Positions 44,575 to 52,892 of a stretch of DNA of 64,000 bases are shown one piece after another (positions within the stretch are counted from its first letter, which is position 1; each line of letters begins with the position of its first letter). Source of the DNA: Streptomyces sp. NBC_01197. GTDB taxonomy: Bacteria; Actinomycetota; Actinomycetes; Streptomycetales; Streptomycetaceae. The DNA lies in the NCBI RefSeq assembly GCF_036010505.1, contig NZ_CP108569.1, positions 4,196,001 through 4,260,000 of the forward strand, read 5' to 3'. Made by a program: the position numbers and the translations under genes. Under the pieces are notes generated by a model. That model was not told the origin of the DNA, made no database searches, and worked only from the letters and a program-made list of their open reading frames with translations.

Positions 44575-45642
44575 ATGAATGTGTCGACCGGCGGACGGCT
44601 GCGAGGCCGGGCCACCGTGGCAGCCCTTGTCTGCGCGATCGCCCTGATACCCGGGCCGAGTTACGCGGCTCCGAACGACCCCGGGCCAGGCAACGACTCA
44701 TCGATCGAGCGAATCCGTACCGAACTGGACGGCCTCTACCGCCAGGCGGAAGTGGCCACCGAGGCGTACGACGCCGCCAACGTGAAGGCGACCAGGCAGA
44801 CGAAGCGGCTGGCGTCGTTGCAGACGGAACTCGCCCGCGCCGAGGGCCGGGTGAACGACCTGCGCGACCTCGTGGGTGCGGCGGCCCGGACGCAGTACCG
44901 CGGGGGCTATCTCGCCTCCACAGGCATCCAGTTGCTGCTCGGTGACCATCCCGACCAGGCGCTGAACGAGGCCGCCCAGACCCGCCAGGCCATGCTGGGC
45001 ATCACCAACGCCACCGAGACCCAGAAGTCGGCCCGCGCGGAGCTCGACGGGCGGACCGAGGCAGCCGCGAAGGAGTTGCGGGAGCTGACGCGCACCCGCG
45101 AGGACAAGGCCGGGGCGAAGAAGGAGATCGAGAAGAAGATCACCGAGGCCGAGCGGATCGAGTCGGGCCTGGAGGAGAAGGACACCCGCAAGCTGGCCCA
45201 GTTGGAGAAGCAGCGGGCGGAGGAGTCCAAGTCCAAGTGGCCCGGTTCCGGTTCGGGCGGCGGAGGTGGCTCGGGCAACGGGACCAAGGTGAGCGGCGCG
45301 GCCGGGAAGGCCGTCGGCTTCGCCATGGCCCAGATCGGTAAGCCGTACGTGTGGGGCGCGGTGGGCCCCTCGTCGTACGACTGCTCGGGACTCACCTCCG
45401 CGGCGTGGGCGGCAGCCGGGCACCCCATCCCCCGTACCTCGCAGGCGCAGTGGCAGGGGCTGACCCGGGTCAGCCTGGCATCCGCGCGCCCCGGCGACCT
45501 GATCATCTACTACGACGCCACGCACGTGGGCATGTACATCGGAGGCGGACAGATCGTCCACGCCCCACGGCCCGGACGCATGATCACGACCGCGCCGGCC
45601 GCCTCCATGCCCATCCTCGGCGTCGTCCGACCCGGAGTCTGA
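44575..45642 (+). CDS. Secreted NlpC/P60 peptidoglycan endopeptidase (RipA-like)
   Basis: About 355 aa. The signal peptide VAALVCAIALIPGPSYA ends at an AxA-like site. Residues about 40-215 form a long coiled coil (ARRs of K/E/L/A such as TREDKAGAKKEIEKKITEAE), followed by a Ser/Gly linker and the C-terminal NlpC/P60 domain: catalytic Cys in SSYDCSGLTSAAW, His in ATHVGMYIGGG and a third polar residue in IVHAP. It should cleave the gamma-D-Glu-Dap bond of stem peptides outside the cell; coiled coils of this kind auto-inhibit RipA-type enzymes. Four bases separate it from the next gene. Confidence 0.92.
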   Translation: MNVSTGGRLRGRATVAALVCAIALIPGPSYAAPNDPGPGNDSSIERIRTELDGLYRQAEVATEAYDAANVKATRQTKRLASLQTELARAEGRVNDLRDLVGAAARTQYRGGYLASTGIQLLLGDHPDQALNEAAQTRQAMLGITNATETQKSARAELDGRTEAAAKELRELTRTREDKAGAKKEIEKKITEAERIESGLEEKDTRKLAQLEKQRAEESKSKWPGSGSGGGGGSGNGTKVSGAAGKAVGFAMAQIGKPYVWGAVGPSSYDCSGLTSAAWAAAGHPIPRTSQAQWQGLTRVSLASARPGDLIIYYDATHVGMYIGGGQIVHAPRPGRMITTAPAASMPILGVVRPGV

Positions 45643-45646
45643 GCAG

Positions 45647-46585
45647 ATGTCCCACTCGCTGACGCCCCGTGACGAGGGGAACCTGCCCGAGCTCGCCGCA
45701 CCGCCGCTGATCCGTCTCGACGCGTACGTGGCTGAGGACGGGTCGACGGTGGTCAACGGCCATCTGGTGGAGATGGGGGGCGGCGTGCGGCCGCCCAACG
45801 AGGCGATCCTCGACGCCATCACCATGTTCGCCCGCACCCTGGGGGCCCCGGTCGCGGCGACCGTCATCGACCGCAGCGTGCAGCAGGTGGCGCGGCTCCG
45901 GGTGTACCCCGACGGCTCCAGCCGGAGCATCGCCGAGGACGAGGACCTGCCGCCGGGACCCGAGCGCACCGCCGCGGAGGAGGCGGCGTTTCCGCCGCTC
46001 GCCCGCGTCGAGCGGATCATCCAGCACGCGCAGCGCGAGGAGCTGCACGCCGCGTTCGTCGTCGCCGGCGCGCTGCGGGAGCACCTGACGCTGCGCAGGG
46101 GGGCCGAGGACGAACTGTCCATGGAGGCAAGGGCGATCGAGGCGTACATCGCCTATCTGCGCGGCGACTACACGACCTCCACCGTCCTCGCGCTGACCGT
46201 GGCGCGCATCCGCTGCCGCACGGACCTGAACCGGGCCGCCCCCGAGGTGGCCCGTGCCACCGCGGCATGGCAGCGGATGTCGGGCGAGGGGCAGGTGGGG
46301 GCCCGGGGGCAGGAACTGCTGCACATGTGGGAGCGGTTGGCCGCGGAGGGCCTGTTGCAGGAAGCGTCGCACCACGTCATGGCCCAGGCCGTCCGGAGCC
46401 GGCTCGAACGGGGCAGCCAGTACGTGGAGGGGCCGGCCACCGCCCCGGCTGCGGCCCTGACCGCAGCTCAGGTACCGGCGCGGGGACCGGCTCATGGACC
46501 GGTCGCCCCCGAGGACAAGCCTCTCGCGCCCACCCGAAGGGGGCTGCGGCGCTTCACCAGGTGGCCCGGCCGGTCAGCCGACTGA
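45647..46585 (+). CDS. Conserved hypothetical protein, about 312 aa
   Basis: No recognised catalytic motif. The first 100 residues are beta-rich (IRLDAYVAEDGSTVVNGHLVEM), the middle is helical (EELHAAFVVAGALREHLTLRRG) and the C-terminus is Pro/Ala-rich. It begins four bases after the NlpC/P60 gene stop and is probably co-expressed, so a cell-wall or secretion role is possible. No membrane helix or signal peptide was seen. Confidence 0.65.
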   Translation: MSHSLTPRDEGNLPELAAPPLIRLDAYVAEDGSTVVNGHLVEMGGGVRPPNEAILDAITMFARTLGAPVAATVIDRSVQQVARLRVYPDGSSRSIAEDEDLPPGPERTAAEEAAFPPLARVERIIQHAQREELHAAFVVAGALREHLTLRRGAEDELSMEARAIEAYIAYLRGDYTTSTVLALTVARIRCRTDLNRAAPEVARATAAWQRMSGEGQVGARGQELLHMWERLAAEGLLQEASHHVMAQAVRSRLERGSQYVEGPATAPAAALTAAQVPARGPAHGPVAPEDKPLAPTRRGLRRFTRWPGRSAD

Positions 46586-46722
46586 GGCGGTGGCTTCCGC
46601 CCCGGCGGCACAACCATCGGTGCCGCTCGCGGGGCACCTACATCTACGTCCCCCGACACTGACACGCCGGCCGGGGCTCCGGCAACTACCCGTCCATCCC
46701 CGTCAGGACCCGGCTGCGGACC

Positions 46723-47058
46723 TCAGGCCGCTGAGTGAGCGACGAACGCGACTTCTTCGTGGTCGTCGTCCAGCGCGATGTTCAGAGAGGCGTCCAGCGC
46801 GCGGGCGAGCCGTCGGAGCAGCGGCAACGTCGGTACGGCGTCGGCGCCTTCGACACGGGAGATCTTGGCCTGGGTGAGCCCGGAGCGTTCGGCGACTTCC
46901 GTCTGGGAGAGGCCGAGTTCCCGGCGCCGGTCGTACGCGGCCTTGGCAAAGGCCATCGCGAGCCGGATCTCGGCCCGGTCGGCTGCGGCCTCCGGCGACT
47001 CGACGTATCCCTCGGTGAGCTTCCGCTCCTGGGTGAGCTTCCATCGGGCGTGATTCAT
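46723..47058 (-). CDS. XRE-type antitoxin (HigA-like)
   Basis: 111 aa. A helix-turn-helix of the Cro/CI type: RRELGLSQTEVAERSGLTQAKISRVEG (about aa 48-74 in shortened view), followed by an LRRLARALDASLNIALD helix. Its ATG overlaps the stop of the toxin gene by four bases. The toxin-first order and the single XRE domain point to the HigBA-like group. It would repress its own promoter at the palindrome 47465-47482. Confidence 0.87.
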   Translation of the reverse strand: MNHARWKLTQERKLTEGYVESPEAAADRAEIRLAMAFAKAAYDRRRELGLSQTEVAERSGLTQAKISRVEGADAVPTLPLLRRLARALDASLNIALDDDHEEVAFVAHSAA

Positions 47059-47450
47059 GAGGCGTCTCCCTCCTCGCTTTTCTCGTTCTTGTCGCTGCGG
47101 TCGTACGACAGGTGGGCCGGGTCGTGTTCGTTCTCGCATGTCGTACGGGCGGCTACGGCGCGGACCACTTGGTTCTCTTCGTGTATCCGTGTCTTGCGGA
47201 AGACGGTGAGGAGCACGATGCGGTGCTCGGGCGCGAACCAGTAGGTGACTCTCGTGGCTTGACCGTCGAATGTGGGGCGCAGCTCGTACACGCCATTGCG
47301 AAGGGGCCGGGCGAAGGGCATGGGAGTCCGGACGCCCATGGTGGCGAGCAGTTCTGCATACTCCTCCACCTTCCGGTGGTGCTTGATGGGCAAGAGCTCC
47401 AGCCACCTGCGTACCTCCGGCTCAATTTCGATCACGTGCAGATCAATCAT
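47055..47450 (-). CDS. RelE/HigB-superfamily toxin
   Basis: 131 aa. WLELLPIKHHRKVEEYAELLATMG, RPLRNGVYELRPTFDGQATRVTYWFAPEHRIVLLTVFRKTR in shortened view form the RelE/HigB (phage Gp49-like) fold; basic residues on the second half are those that cut mRNA on the ribosome. The last 30 residues are variable and polar. It precedes and overlaps its antitoxin gene. I judge it intact. Confidence 0.85.
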   Translation of the reverse strand: MIDLHVIEIEPEVRRWLELLPIKHHRKVEEYAELLATMGVRTPMPFARPLRNGVYELRPTFDGQATRVTYWFAPEHRIVLLTVFRKTRIHEENQVVRAVAARTTCENEHDPAHLSYDRSDKNEKSEEGDAS

Positions 47451-47464
47451 GCGGCCGACCGTAG

Positions 47465-47482
47465 TATGTCGTCCACGACATA
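47465..47482. promoter_or_regulatory. Palindromic operator of the toxin-antitoxin operon
   Basis: An 18-bp perfect inverted repeat, TATGTCGT-CC-ACGACATA in plus-strand sense, lies 14 bp upstream of the toxin start. On the minus strand it overlaps a TAATAT -10-like hexamer (47485-47480), so binding by the XRE antitoxin would block transcription. Confidence 0.8.
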
Positions 47483-47722
47483 TTACCAGTGCAAGGCGGG
47501 TTTGACCTGTTCCAGTGAGGTTCGGTCGTTGGTGTTGACGTCGGTGATCGATCGCGGTCTGTCTCTGTTCGGACGTCGTATTCGGCTCGGCGCTCACTGT
47601 GTGGGAGCCCGTCTGCGAGTGCCCCAGCCCCCGTGATGCCGCAGCGTTCGGGGCGGTGCTGGATGACTGCGTGAGGCGGGCCTTCTCCGGCCCCGGGCCC
47701 ACGCTTCGTACAACGCGAAAGG

Positions 47723-47749
47723 GGGGGCGACCGTAACCCCGTCGCCCCC
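47723..47749 (-). terminator. Hairpin terminator after the PTS gene
   Basis: Perfect 9-bp arms (47723-47731 and 47741-47749) around a 9-base loop, 24 bp beyond the PTS stop on its strand. Confidence 0.75.
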
Positions 47750-47773
47750 GCCCGCTGCAACCCCCCGTTCGGA

Positions 47774-49384
47774 TCAGGCCGTGCTCGGTGCGTTCTCGGG
47801 TTCCGGTGCCGTCGGTCCAGGGCTTGCCGGGGTGGCTGCCGGGGCCGCCGCCGACCCGCTCGCTGCTTCCTCCGCCTCTGCGTTGAGCTCCGCCAGCATC
47901 GTCCTGCTGAAGCCGAAGAAGTACGTCGCCACGAAGCCCGCGACATAGCCCGCCAGCAGGCCGCCCGCGTAGATCGCGATCGATGTGGTCAGTGTGTGGT
48001 CGCCCTTGAGCAGCGGGAACAGCGCCCAGCCCGAGGGGCCGATCGCTGTGGAGCCGACCGTGGTGCCCAGCTGGTTGAAGAGGCCGACGAAGCCGCCGCC
48101 GAACGCGCCCCCGATGCAGGCAGTGATGAACGGGCGGCCCAGCGGGAGCGAGACGCCGTAGATCAGCGGTTCGCCCACGCCCAGGAAGCCCGCCGGGAGC
48201 GCCGACTTGATCGTCTTGCGGATCGACTTGTTCCCCGGGAGGCGCAGATAGACCGCGATGGCCGAACCGACCTGGCCCGCGCCCGCCATGGCCAGGATGG
48301 GGAGCAGCACGGTGTAACCCTGCTGCTGGATCAGCGTCGTGTGGATCGGGATCAGCGCCTGGTGCAGCCCCAGCATCACCAGCGGGAGGAACAGTCCGCC
48401 GAGGATGAAGCCCGCGCCCGCGCCGCCGTTCGCCAGCAGCCAGGTCGCGCAGGTGCCGATGGCGGCGGACACCTCGCCTGCCACGTACATCAGGCCGAAG
48501 AGCGTGACCAGGCCCGAGACCAGCACCGTGATGGTCGGGGTGAGGAGTACGTCCAGGGACTGCGGCATCCAGCGCCTGCACCACTTCTCGACGTACACCG
48601 CCAGTACCGCCGCCCCCAGTGCGCCGAGGACACCGCCCTGGCCGGGGGAGAGCTTCTCGCCGAAGGCGGTCACGTTCGTCACGCCCGGGAAGACGATGAT
48701 GGCCGCTACCGCGCCGCCCAGGATGGGCGTCCCGCCGAACTCCTTCGCCGTGTTGTAGCCGACGAAGACCGCGATGAGCGCCATGAAGCCGGACGCGATG
48801 GCGGCGAGCGCCGGGGTGATGCCGGGCAGCCAGCCCGCGTTGACCAGCAGGCCGTTGATGCCGGCGATGATGCCGCAGCCGATGAGGGCGGGGATCAGCG
48901 GTACGAAGATGTTCGCGATCTTCCGCAGGAAGAGCTTGAACGGCGTCGCGTTCTTCGCCTTCCGCGCCGCCTTGATGGCCGCGCCCCGGGCGGCCAGTTC
49001 ATCGGCGGTGGCGGTGGCGGCCCCGCCGGCGGGGGCGCCCGCCCCGGCCGGTTCCGCTTCGGGCGCCGCCACCCGGCCCTCGGCCACCAGCGCCTCGAAC
49101 TCCGGCGTGACACGGGCGACCGCGCCGGGGCCCAGCACGATCTGGTACGTGCCGTCGTCGACCACACCCATGACGGCGGGCAGCGCCTTCAGCGCCTCTT
49201 CCTGTACGAGCGAGCGGTCGGCGAGGCCGAGCCGAAGGCGGGTCATGCAGTGGACGGCGGAGGTGACGTTCCGCGCCCCGCCCACGAGCGGCAGGATCGC
49301 GGCGGCGGTGGCGCGGTTCTTGTCCACCGGGGTGCCCGGGGTGTCTGGGTTCTCGGGAGTGCTTGGCGTACTGGGAGTGTTCAT
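47774..49384 (-). CDS. PTS EIIBC transporter (MurP/Glc-family-like)
   Basis: 536 aa. The N-terminal EIIB domain has the phosphorylated Cys46 in AVHCMTRLRL, followed by a Pro/Ala-rich linker with Gly/Ala/Pro (about aa 110-140) and an EIIC domain of about ten helices, with the substrate loop PLIPALIGCGIIAG and the GVTEPL-like GVGEPLIYGVSLPLGRPF. No EIIA domain is attached, as in E. coli MurP, which borrows EIIA-Glc. It is the last gene of the murR-murQ operon, so N-acetylmuramic acid or a related amino sugar is the likely substrate. Confidence 0.88.
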   Translation of the reverse strand: MNTPSTPSTPENPDTPGTPVDKNRATAAAILPLVGGARNVTSAVHCMTRLRLGLADRSLVQEEALKALPAVMGVVDDGTYQIVLGPGAVARVTPEFEALVAEGRVAAPEAEPAGAGAPAGGAATATADELAARGAAIKAARKAKNATPFKLFLRKIANIFVPLIPALIGCGIIAGINGLLVNAGWLPGITPALAAIASGFMALIAVFVGYNTAKEFGGTPILGGAVAAIIVFPGVTNVTAFGEKLSPGQGGVLGALGAAVLAVYVEKWCRRWMPQSLDVLLTPTITVLVSGLVTLFGLMYVAGEVSAAIGTCATWLLANGGAGAGFILGGLFLPLVMLGLHQALIPIHTTLIQQQGYTVLLPILAMAGAGQVGSAIAVYLRLPGNKSIRKTIKSALPAGFLGVGEPLIYGVSLPLGRPFITACIGGAFGGGFVGLFNQLGTTVGSTAIGPSGWALFPLLKGDHTLTTSIAIYAGGLLAGYVAGFVATYFFGFSRTMLAELNAEAEEAASGSAAAPAATPASPGPTAPEPENAPSTA

Positions 49385-49438
49385 GGTGCGTGGTGCCTCT
49401 GGTTCAGGTGGCGCTCCAGCGGAGCGGGAGAACCAGAG

Positions 49439-50386
49439 TCAACTGTTGCGGGCCGTGGACTGGAGCGCGGCGCGCAGATGTCCCCCGGTCTCTTCGAGAA
49501 GGTGCGTGGCGGTGGGGGCGTCCACGGTGCCCAGGATGATGAGGATGGCGGTCTTCACCTCGCCCTCGGCCTCGGTCAGTGCCTTCTCGATCTCGGCGTC
49601 GTCGGCGCCGGTCGCGAGGGCGACGATGCGGCGCGAGCGGGCCCGGAGCTTCTCGTTCGACGCCCGGACGTCGACCATGAGATTCCCGTACGTCTTGCCG
49701 AGCCTGATCATGGTGATCGTCGAGAGCATGTTGAGGACGAGCTTCTGCGCGGTGCCCGCCTTGAGCCGGGTCGATCCGGTGAGCAGCTCGGGTCCGACGA
49801 CGACCTCGATGCCGTGCTCGGCGGCGTCCCCCAGCGCGCTCTGCGCGTTGCAGGAGATGCCGAGGGTGAGGGCGCCGAGCGCACGGGCGTGCTCGACCGC
49901 GCCGATCGCGTACGGGGTGCGGCCCGAAGCCGAGACGCCGACCACGGTGTCGTCGGCGGTGAGGTGCAGCGCGTCCAGGTCGGCCGCCGCCAGCTCCTTG
50001 GAGTCCTCGGCGCCCTCGACCGCCTTGACCATCGCGGACGGGCCGCCCGCGATCAGACCCAGCACCTCGGACGGGTCGGTGTTGAAGGTCGGCGGGCACT
50101 CGCTGGCGTCCAGTACGCCCATCCGGCCGGCGGTCCCGGCGCCCGCGTAGATGAGCCGGCCACCGCGTGCCATCCGCTCGGCGGTGGCGTCGATGGCGGC
50201 GGCGATCTGCGGGAGCTGGCCGGCGACGGCGGCGGGAACGGTGGTGTCCTCACCGTTCATCAGCCGGGCGATCTCCTCGGTGGGCAGCTGGTCGATCTCG
50301 GCGAGCTCGGGCCGGAACGCCTCGGTGGTGAGGGTGGCCAGCTGGGCGCGCAGCGCTCCGTAGTTGTTGGAGGCGGTGGAGGTCAT
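49439..50386 (-). CDS. murQ: N-acetylmuramic acid 6-phosphate etherase
   Basis: 315 aa. SIS-fold etherase with LIYAGAGTAGRMGVLDASECPPTF and VVGVSASGRTPYAIGAVEHAR, the substrate-binding motifs of MurQ, and ALVPELLTGSTRLKAGTAQKLVLNM near the C-terminal half. It cleaves the lactyl ether of MurNAc-6-P to give GlcNAc-6-P, which would feed NagA. It lies between its regulator and the PTS transporter gene. Confidence 0.95.
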   Translation of the reverse strand: MTSTASNNYGALRAQLATLTTEAFRPELAEIDQLPTEEIARLMNGEDTTVPAAVAGQLPQIAAAIDATAERMARGGRLIYAGAGTAGRMGVLDASECPPTFNTDPSEVLGLIAGGPSAMVKAVEGAEDSKELAAADLDALHLTADDTVVGVSASGRTPYAIGAVEHARALGALTLGISCNAQSALGDAAEHGIEVVVGPELLTGSTRLKAGTAQKLVLNMLSTITMIRLGKTYGNLMVDVRASNEKLRARSRRIVALATGADDAEIEKALTEAEGEVKTAILIILGTVDAPTATHLLEETGGHLRAALQSTARNS

Positions 50387-50463
50387 GGTGTGCGGCTCTT
50401 TCCGGTTCAGCGCTTCTGCGGTCGTGCGGTGCGGTGATGCGGTGAGGGGTGACGTGGTCCGGC

Positions 50464-51393
50464 TCAGCGGGTGCCGTTGGTGCGGGGGGTGTGGCGGTGG
50501 GCGAGTGCCTCGTACGAGGCGGCGAGCGCCGGGGCCGCCCGGTCGTACGTCCGCTGCATGACCCCGATGAACAGGCAGTCCACGACCAGCAGCTGGCTGG
50601 TACGGGAGGACATCGCGGCGGGCCGCAGTTCGCTCTCGCGGGCGGTGGACGTGGTGAGGATGTGGTCGGCGTACTGCGAGACGCGGCCGTCCGGGCGGCC
50701 GGTGATCGCGATCGTGGTCGCCCCGTGCTCGAAGGCGGTGTGCAGCGGTTCTATGACGTCACCGGTGGCGCCGGAGTGGGTGATCGCGATGGCCACGTCG
50801 CCGGAGCGGAGCTGCACGGCGTTGGTGACCGCGAGGTGCGGGTCGCTGTGCGCGTGCGCTATCAGCCCGATGCGCAGCAGCTTCTGGGCGAGGTCCTGGC
50901 CGACGAGCGAGGAGGCGCCGACGCCGTAGATGTCGACGCGGCGGGCGGTCGCGAGCGCGGAGACCGCGGCGCCGAGCTGGACGGTGTCCAGGGCGGCCGC
51001 GGTGTCGGCGAGGGTCTGCTGCTCGTCGTAGGCGAGCTTGGCGACGACGTCCGCGATCGGGTCGTCGACGGCGATGTCCGCGGTGACGGCGGGAGCCCGG
51101 CCGGACTGCTGCTGGGCGGCGAGCCCGGCGAGGGCGAGGCGGAGGTCCCGGTAACCGGGGTAACCGAGTATGCGGGCGGTACGGACAACGGTGGCCTCGC
51201 TGGTGCCGGTGAGTTCGGCGAGGCCGGTGACCGTGAGGGCCGCGCAGCCTGCCGGATCGCCCGCGACGGCCTCGGCCACCAGCTGCATCGAGCGGGTCAT
51301 GGAGGGTGCCAGGGTACGGACCTTGGCGGCGAGGGCGGCGGGCGCGGGAGGGGCGGAAGCGCCAGTGAAAATTTCCTTCACGTTGTTGGTCAC
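50464..51393 (-). CDS. RpiR/MurR-family regulator with SIS domain
   Basis: 309 aa from a GTG. The N-terminal RpiR helix-turn-helix (LAELTGTSEATVVRTARILGYPGYRDLRLAL in shortened view) is followed by a sugar-phosphate-binding SIS domain (DIYGVGASSLVGQDLAQKLLRIG, THSGATGDVIEPL). Such proteins sense phosphorylated amino sugars; here probably MurNAc-6-P. It heads the murQ-PTS operon and likely acts at the sequence 51395-51413. Confidence 0.92.
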   Translation of the reverse strand: MTNNVKEIFTGASAPPAPAALAAKVRTLAPSMTRSMQLVAEAVAGDPAGCAALTVTGLAELTGTSEATVVRTARILGYPGYRDLRLALAGLAAQQQSGRAPAVTADIAVDDPIADVVAKLAYDEQQTLADTAAALDTVQLGAAVSALATARRVDIYGVGASSLVGQDLAQKLLRIGLIAHAHSDPHLAVTNAVQLRSGDVAIAITHSGATGDVIEPLHTAFEHGATTIAITGRPDGRVSQYADHILTTSTARESELRPAAMSSRTSQLLVVDCLFIGVMQRTYDRAAPALAASYEALAHRHTPRTNGTR

Positions 51394-51394
51394 A

Positions 51395-51413
51395 TGTGAA
51401 AGATATTTTCGCA
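51395..51413. promoter_or_regulatory. Candidate RpiR/MurR operator
   Basis: Inverted repeat TGTGAAA-GATAT-TTTCGCA (six of seven arm positions pair) directly upstream of the regulator start. The sharing of GAAA and TTTC ends is typical of RpiR-type operators; the exact consensus for this subfamily is unknown to me. Confidence 0.5.
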
Positions 51414-51507
51414 CCCATGAGGCGTCAAGCCCCTCCGTCCGACCCCATCCGCTCGCTTCACCTGTGACCGCCCGGCCGGTTCTCTCCCGACCGGGGACAA
51501 TGGAGCC

Positions 51508-51858
51508 ATGGATCCCGTGACTCCCCTGGAACAGTCCCTGCACGAAGCGCGGGCGCTGGTGCTCGCCGATCTCGCGTCCCGCGATGTGGCCGAGGCCGAT
51601 GTGGTCTCGCTGGTGGAGGACGCGGTGACGCATCGCCGCTGGTGGGTGGAGCAGTGGCCGCAGGGCGCCGAGTTCGTCGCCGGTCTGGTGGCCCAGGACG
51701 TCCAGGACGCGCTCCTCGAACGGTACGGCCGCTGGCCGCTCTGCCCCGTCTGCCAGGACCCGCACGCACTGGAGGTCGAGCCGGAGCTGGGCCCCGACCC
51801 GCACTGGGTCTGCGCCAAGGAGGCCGTGATCGTGGCCCCGGTCGGCGCGCTCTCATGA
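51508..51858 (+). CDS. Conserved hypothetical protein with CPVC-like motif
   Basis: 116 aa. A helical N-terminal half (LEQSLHEARALVLADLASRDVAEADVVSLV) is followed by LCPVCQDPHALEVEPELGPDPHWVC, with a CxxC pair and a further His/Cys that may bind zinc. It overlaps the DUF4031 gene by four bases. Function unknown. Confidence 0.7.
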   Translation: MDPVTPLEQSLHEARALVLADLASRDVAEADVVSLVEDAVTHRRWWVEQWPQGAEFVAGLVAQDVQDALLERYGRWPLCPVCQDPHALEVEPELGPDPHWVCAKEAVIVAPVGALS

Positions 51859-52121
51859 CTCTGTACATCGACCCGCCGACCTGGCCGGGTCACGGCAGGA
51901 TGTGGTCGCACCTGGTCAGCGACGTCTCGTACGAGGAACTGCACACGTTCGCCGCGTCGATCGGCTGCCCGGCCCGCGCCTTCGAACGGGACCACTACGA
52001 CCTGCCGTCACACCGGTACGCGGACGCGGTGGCGGCGGGAGCGGTCGAGATCGGCTCGAAGGAACTGGTACGCAGACTCACGGGAGCCGGGCTGCGCCGC
52101 CCGAAGGGACGGCCGGCGTAG
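51855..52121 (+). CDS. DUF4031 protein
   Basis: 88 aa. LYIDPPTWPGHGRMWSHLVSDVSYEELHTFA and GCPARAFERDHYDLPSHRYADAVAAGA are the DUF4031 core, a small actinobacterial family of unknown function. Its ATG lies inside the stop of the upstream gene (ATGA), so the two are translationally coupled. Confidence 0.88.
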   Translation: MTLYIDPPTWPGHGRMWSHLVSDVSYEELHTFAASIGCPARAFERDHYDLPSHRYADAVAAGAVEIGSKELVRRLTGAGLRRPKGRPA

Positions 52122-52166
52122 GGCGGACGTGGCGCGCGGGGCCTTCGGGGCGTCCGGCCGACTCGG

Positions 52167-52769
52167 TCAGAGAGGGAAGGTGCCCGTGTCCAGGACCCCG
52201 CCGAAGGGGTCCGGAAGCTTCACCTGGTCGCCGAACGGGATGCGCTCGCTGTGCTTGTACGCACCGTTCAGGGGGGCGCTGAAGAGGGTGGTCGTCGGGC
52301 CGTGCTCGTCGAACCGGTCGATCAGAAGATAGGCGGGCACGGGCGCGTGCGCGTAGGCCCAGAGCTTCTTGGTCCGGTCGTCCTTGGCATTGCTCTTCGA
52401 CGTGATCTCGACGACCAGCAGCGCTTCGGCGGCGTCCACGGGGTCGCTGGTGTCGGGATCGGCGGCGGCGATCAGCGCGGCCGGCATGACGACCAGGTCG
52501 GGTACGTACAGCTTGTCCAGGCGGGCGATGTGGATGCCCAGCGTCTGGTAGATCTCCAGCTCTTCGGGCAGGGTCCGGTACAGCGACCGCTGCACCTTGG
52601 CTGCGATGCCGTTGTGATGTGCGTGTGGCGGCGGTACTACGAGGATCTGCCCTCCGTCGATCTCTGCGCGCCACCCCTCGGGCACGTCCAGCTCCCGCCA
52701 GGCCCGCAGCAGGTCGTCCCACGGACGACGGTGCGGCATCCGGTCGTTCTCGGCCATCGCGGCGGTCAT
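52167..52769 (-). CDS. Uma2-family (DUF820) protein, second copy
   Basis: 200 aa, from an ATG with AAGGGAG upstream. The family is shown by GQILVVPPPHAHHNGIAAKVQRSLYRTLP, KLYVPDLVVMPAALI, and LLVVEITSKSNAKDDRTKKLWAYAHAPVPAYLLID, with the Asp, Glu-x-Thr/Ser-x-Ser-x-x-x and Lys residues of a PD-(D/E)XK-like site. It is a diverged relative of the copy at 24463-25053. Confidence 0.88.
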   Translation of the reverse strand: MTAAMAENDRMPHRRPWDDLLRAWRELDVPEGWRAEIDGGQILVVPPPHAHHNGIAAKVQRSLYRTLPEELEIYQTLGIHIARLDKLYVPDLVVMPAALIAAADPDTSDPVDAAEALLVVEITSKSNAKDDRTKKLWAYAHAPVPAYLLIDRFDEHGPTTTLFSAPLNGAYKHSERIPFGDQVKLPDPFGGVLDTGTFPL

Positions 52770-52892
52770 CGCGACTCCCTTCTTCGGTGGCCCGACGGGG
52801 CGAGCGTAGATCGACAGCGGTATCACCTCGCGCCGCTTCGCTCAGCGTCCCACGGACGAGTGAACACCGCAGTAACCCCTGACCCCGCCAGG

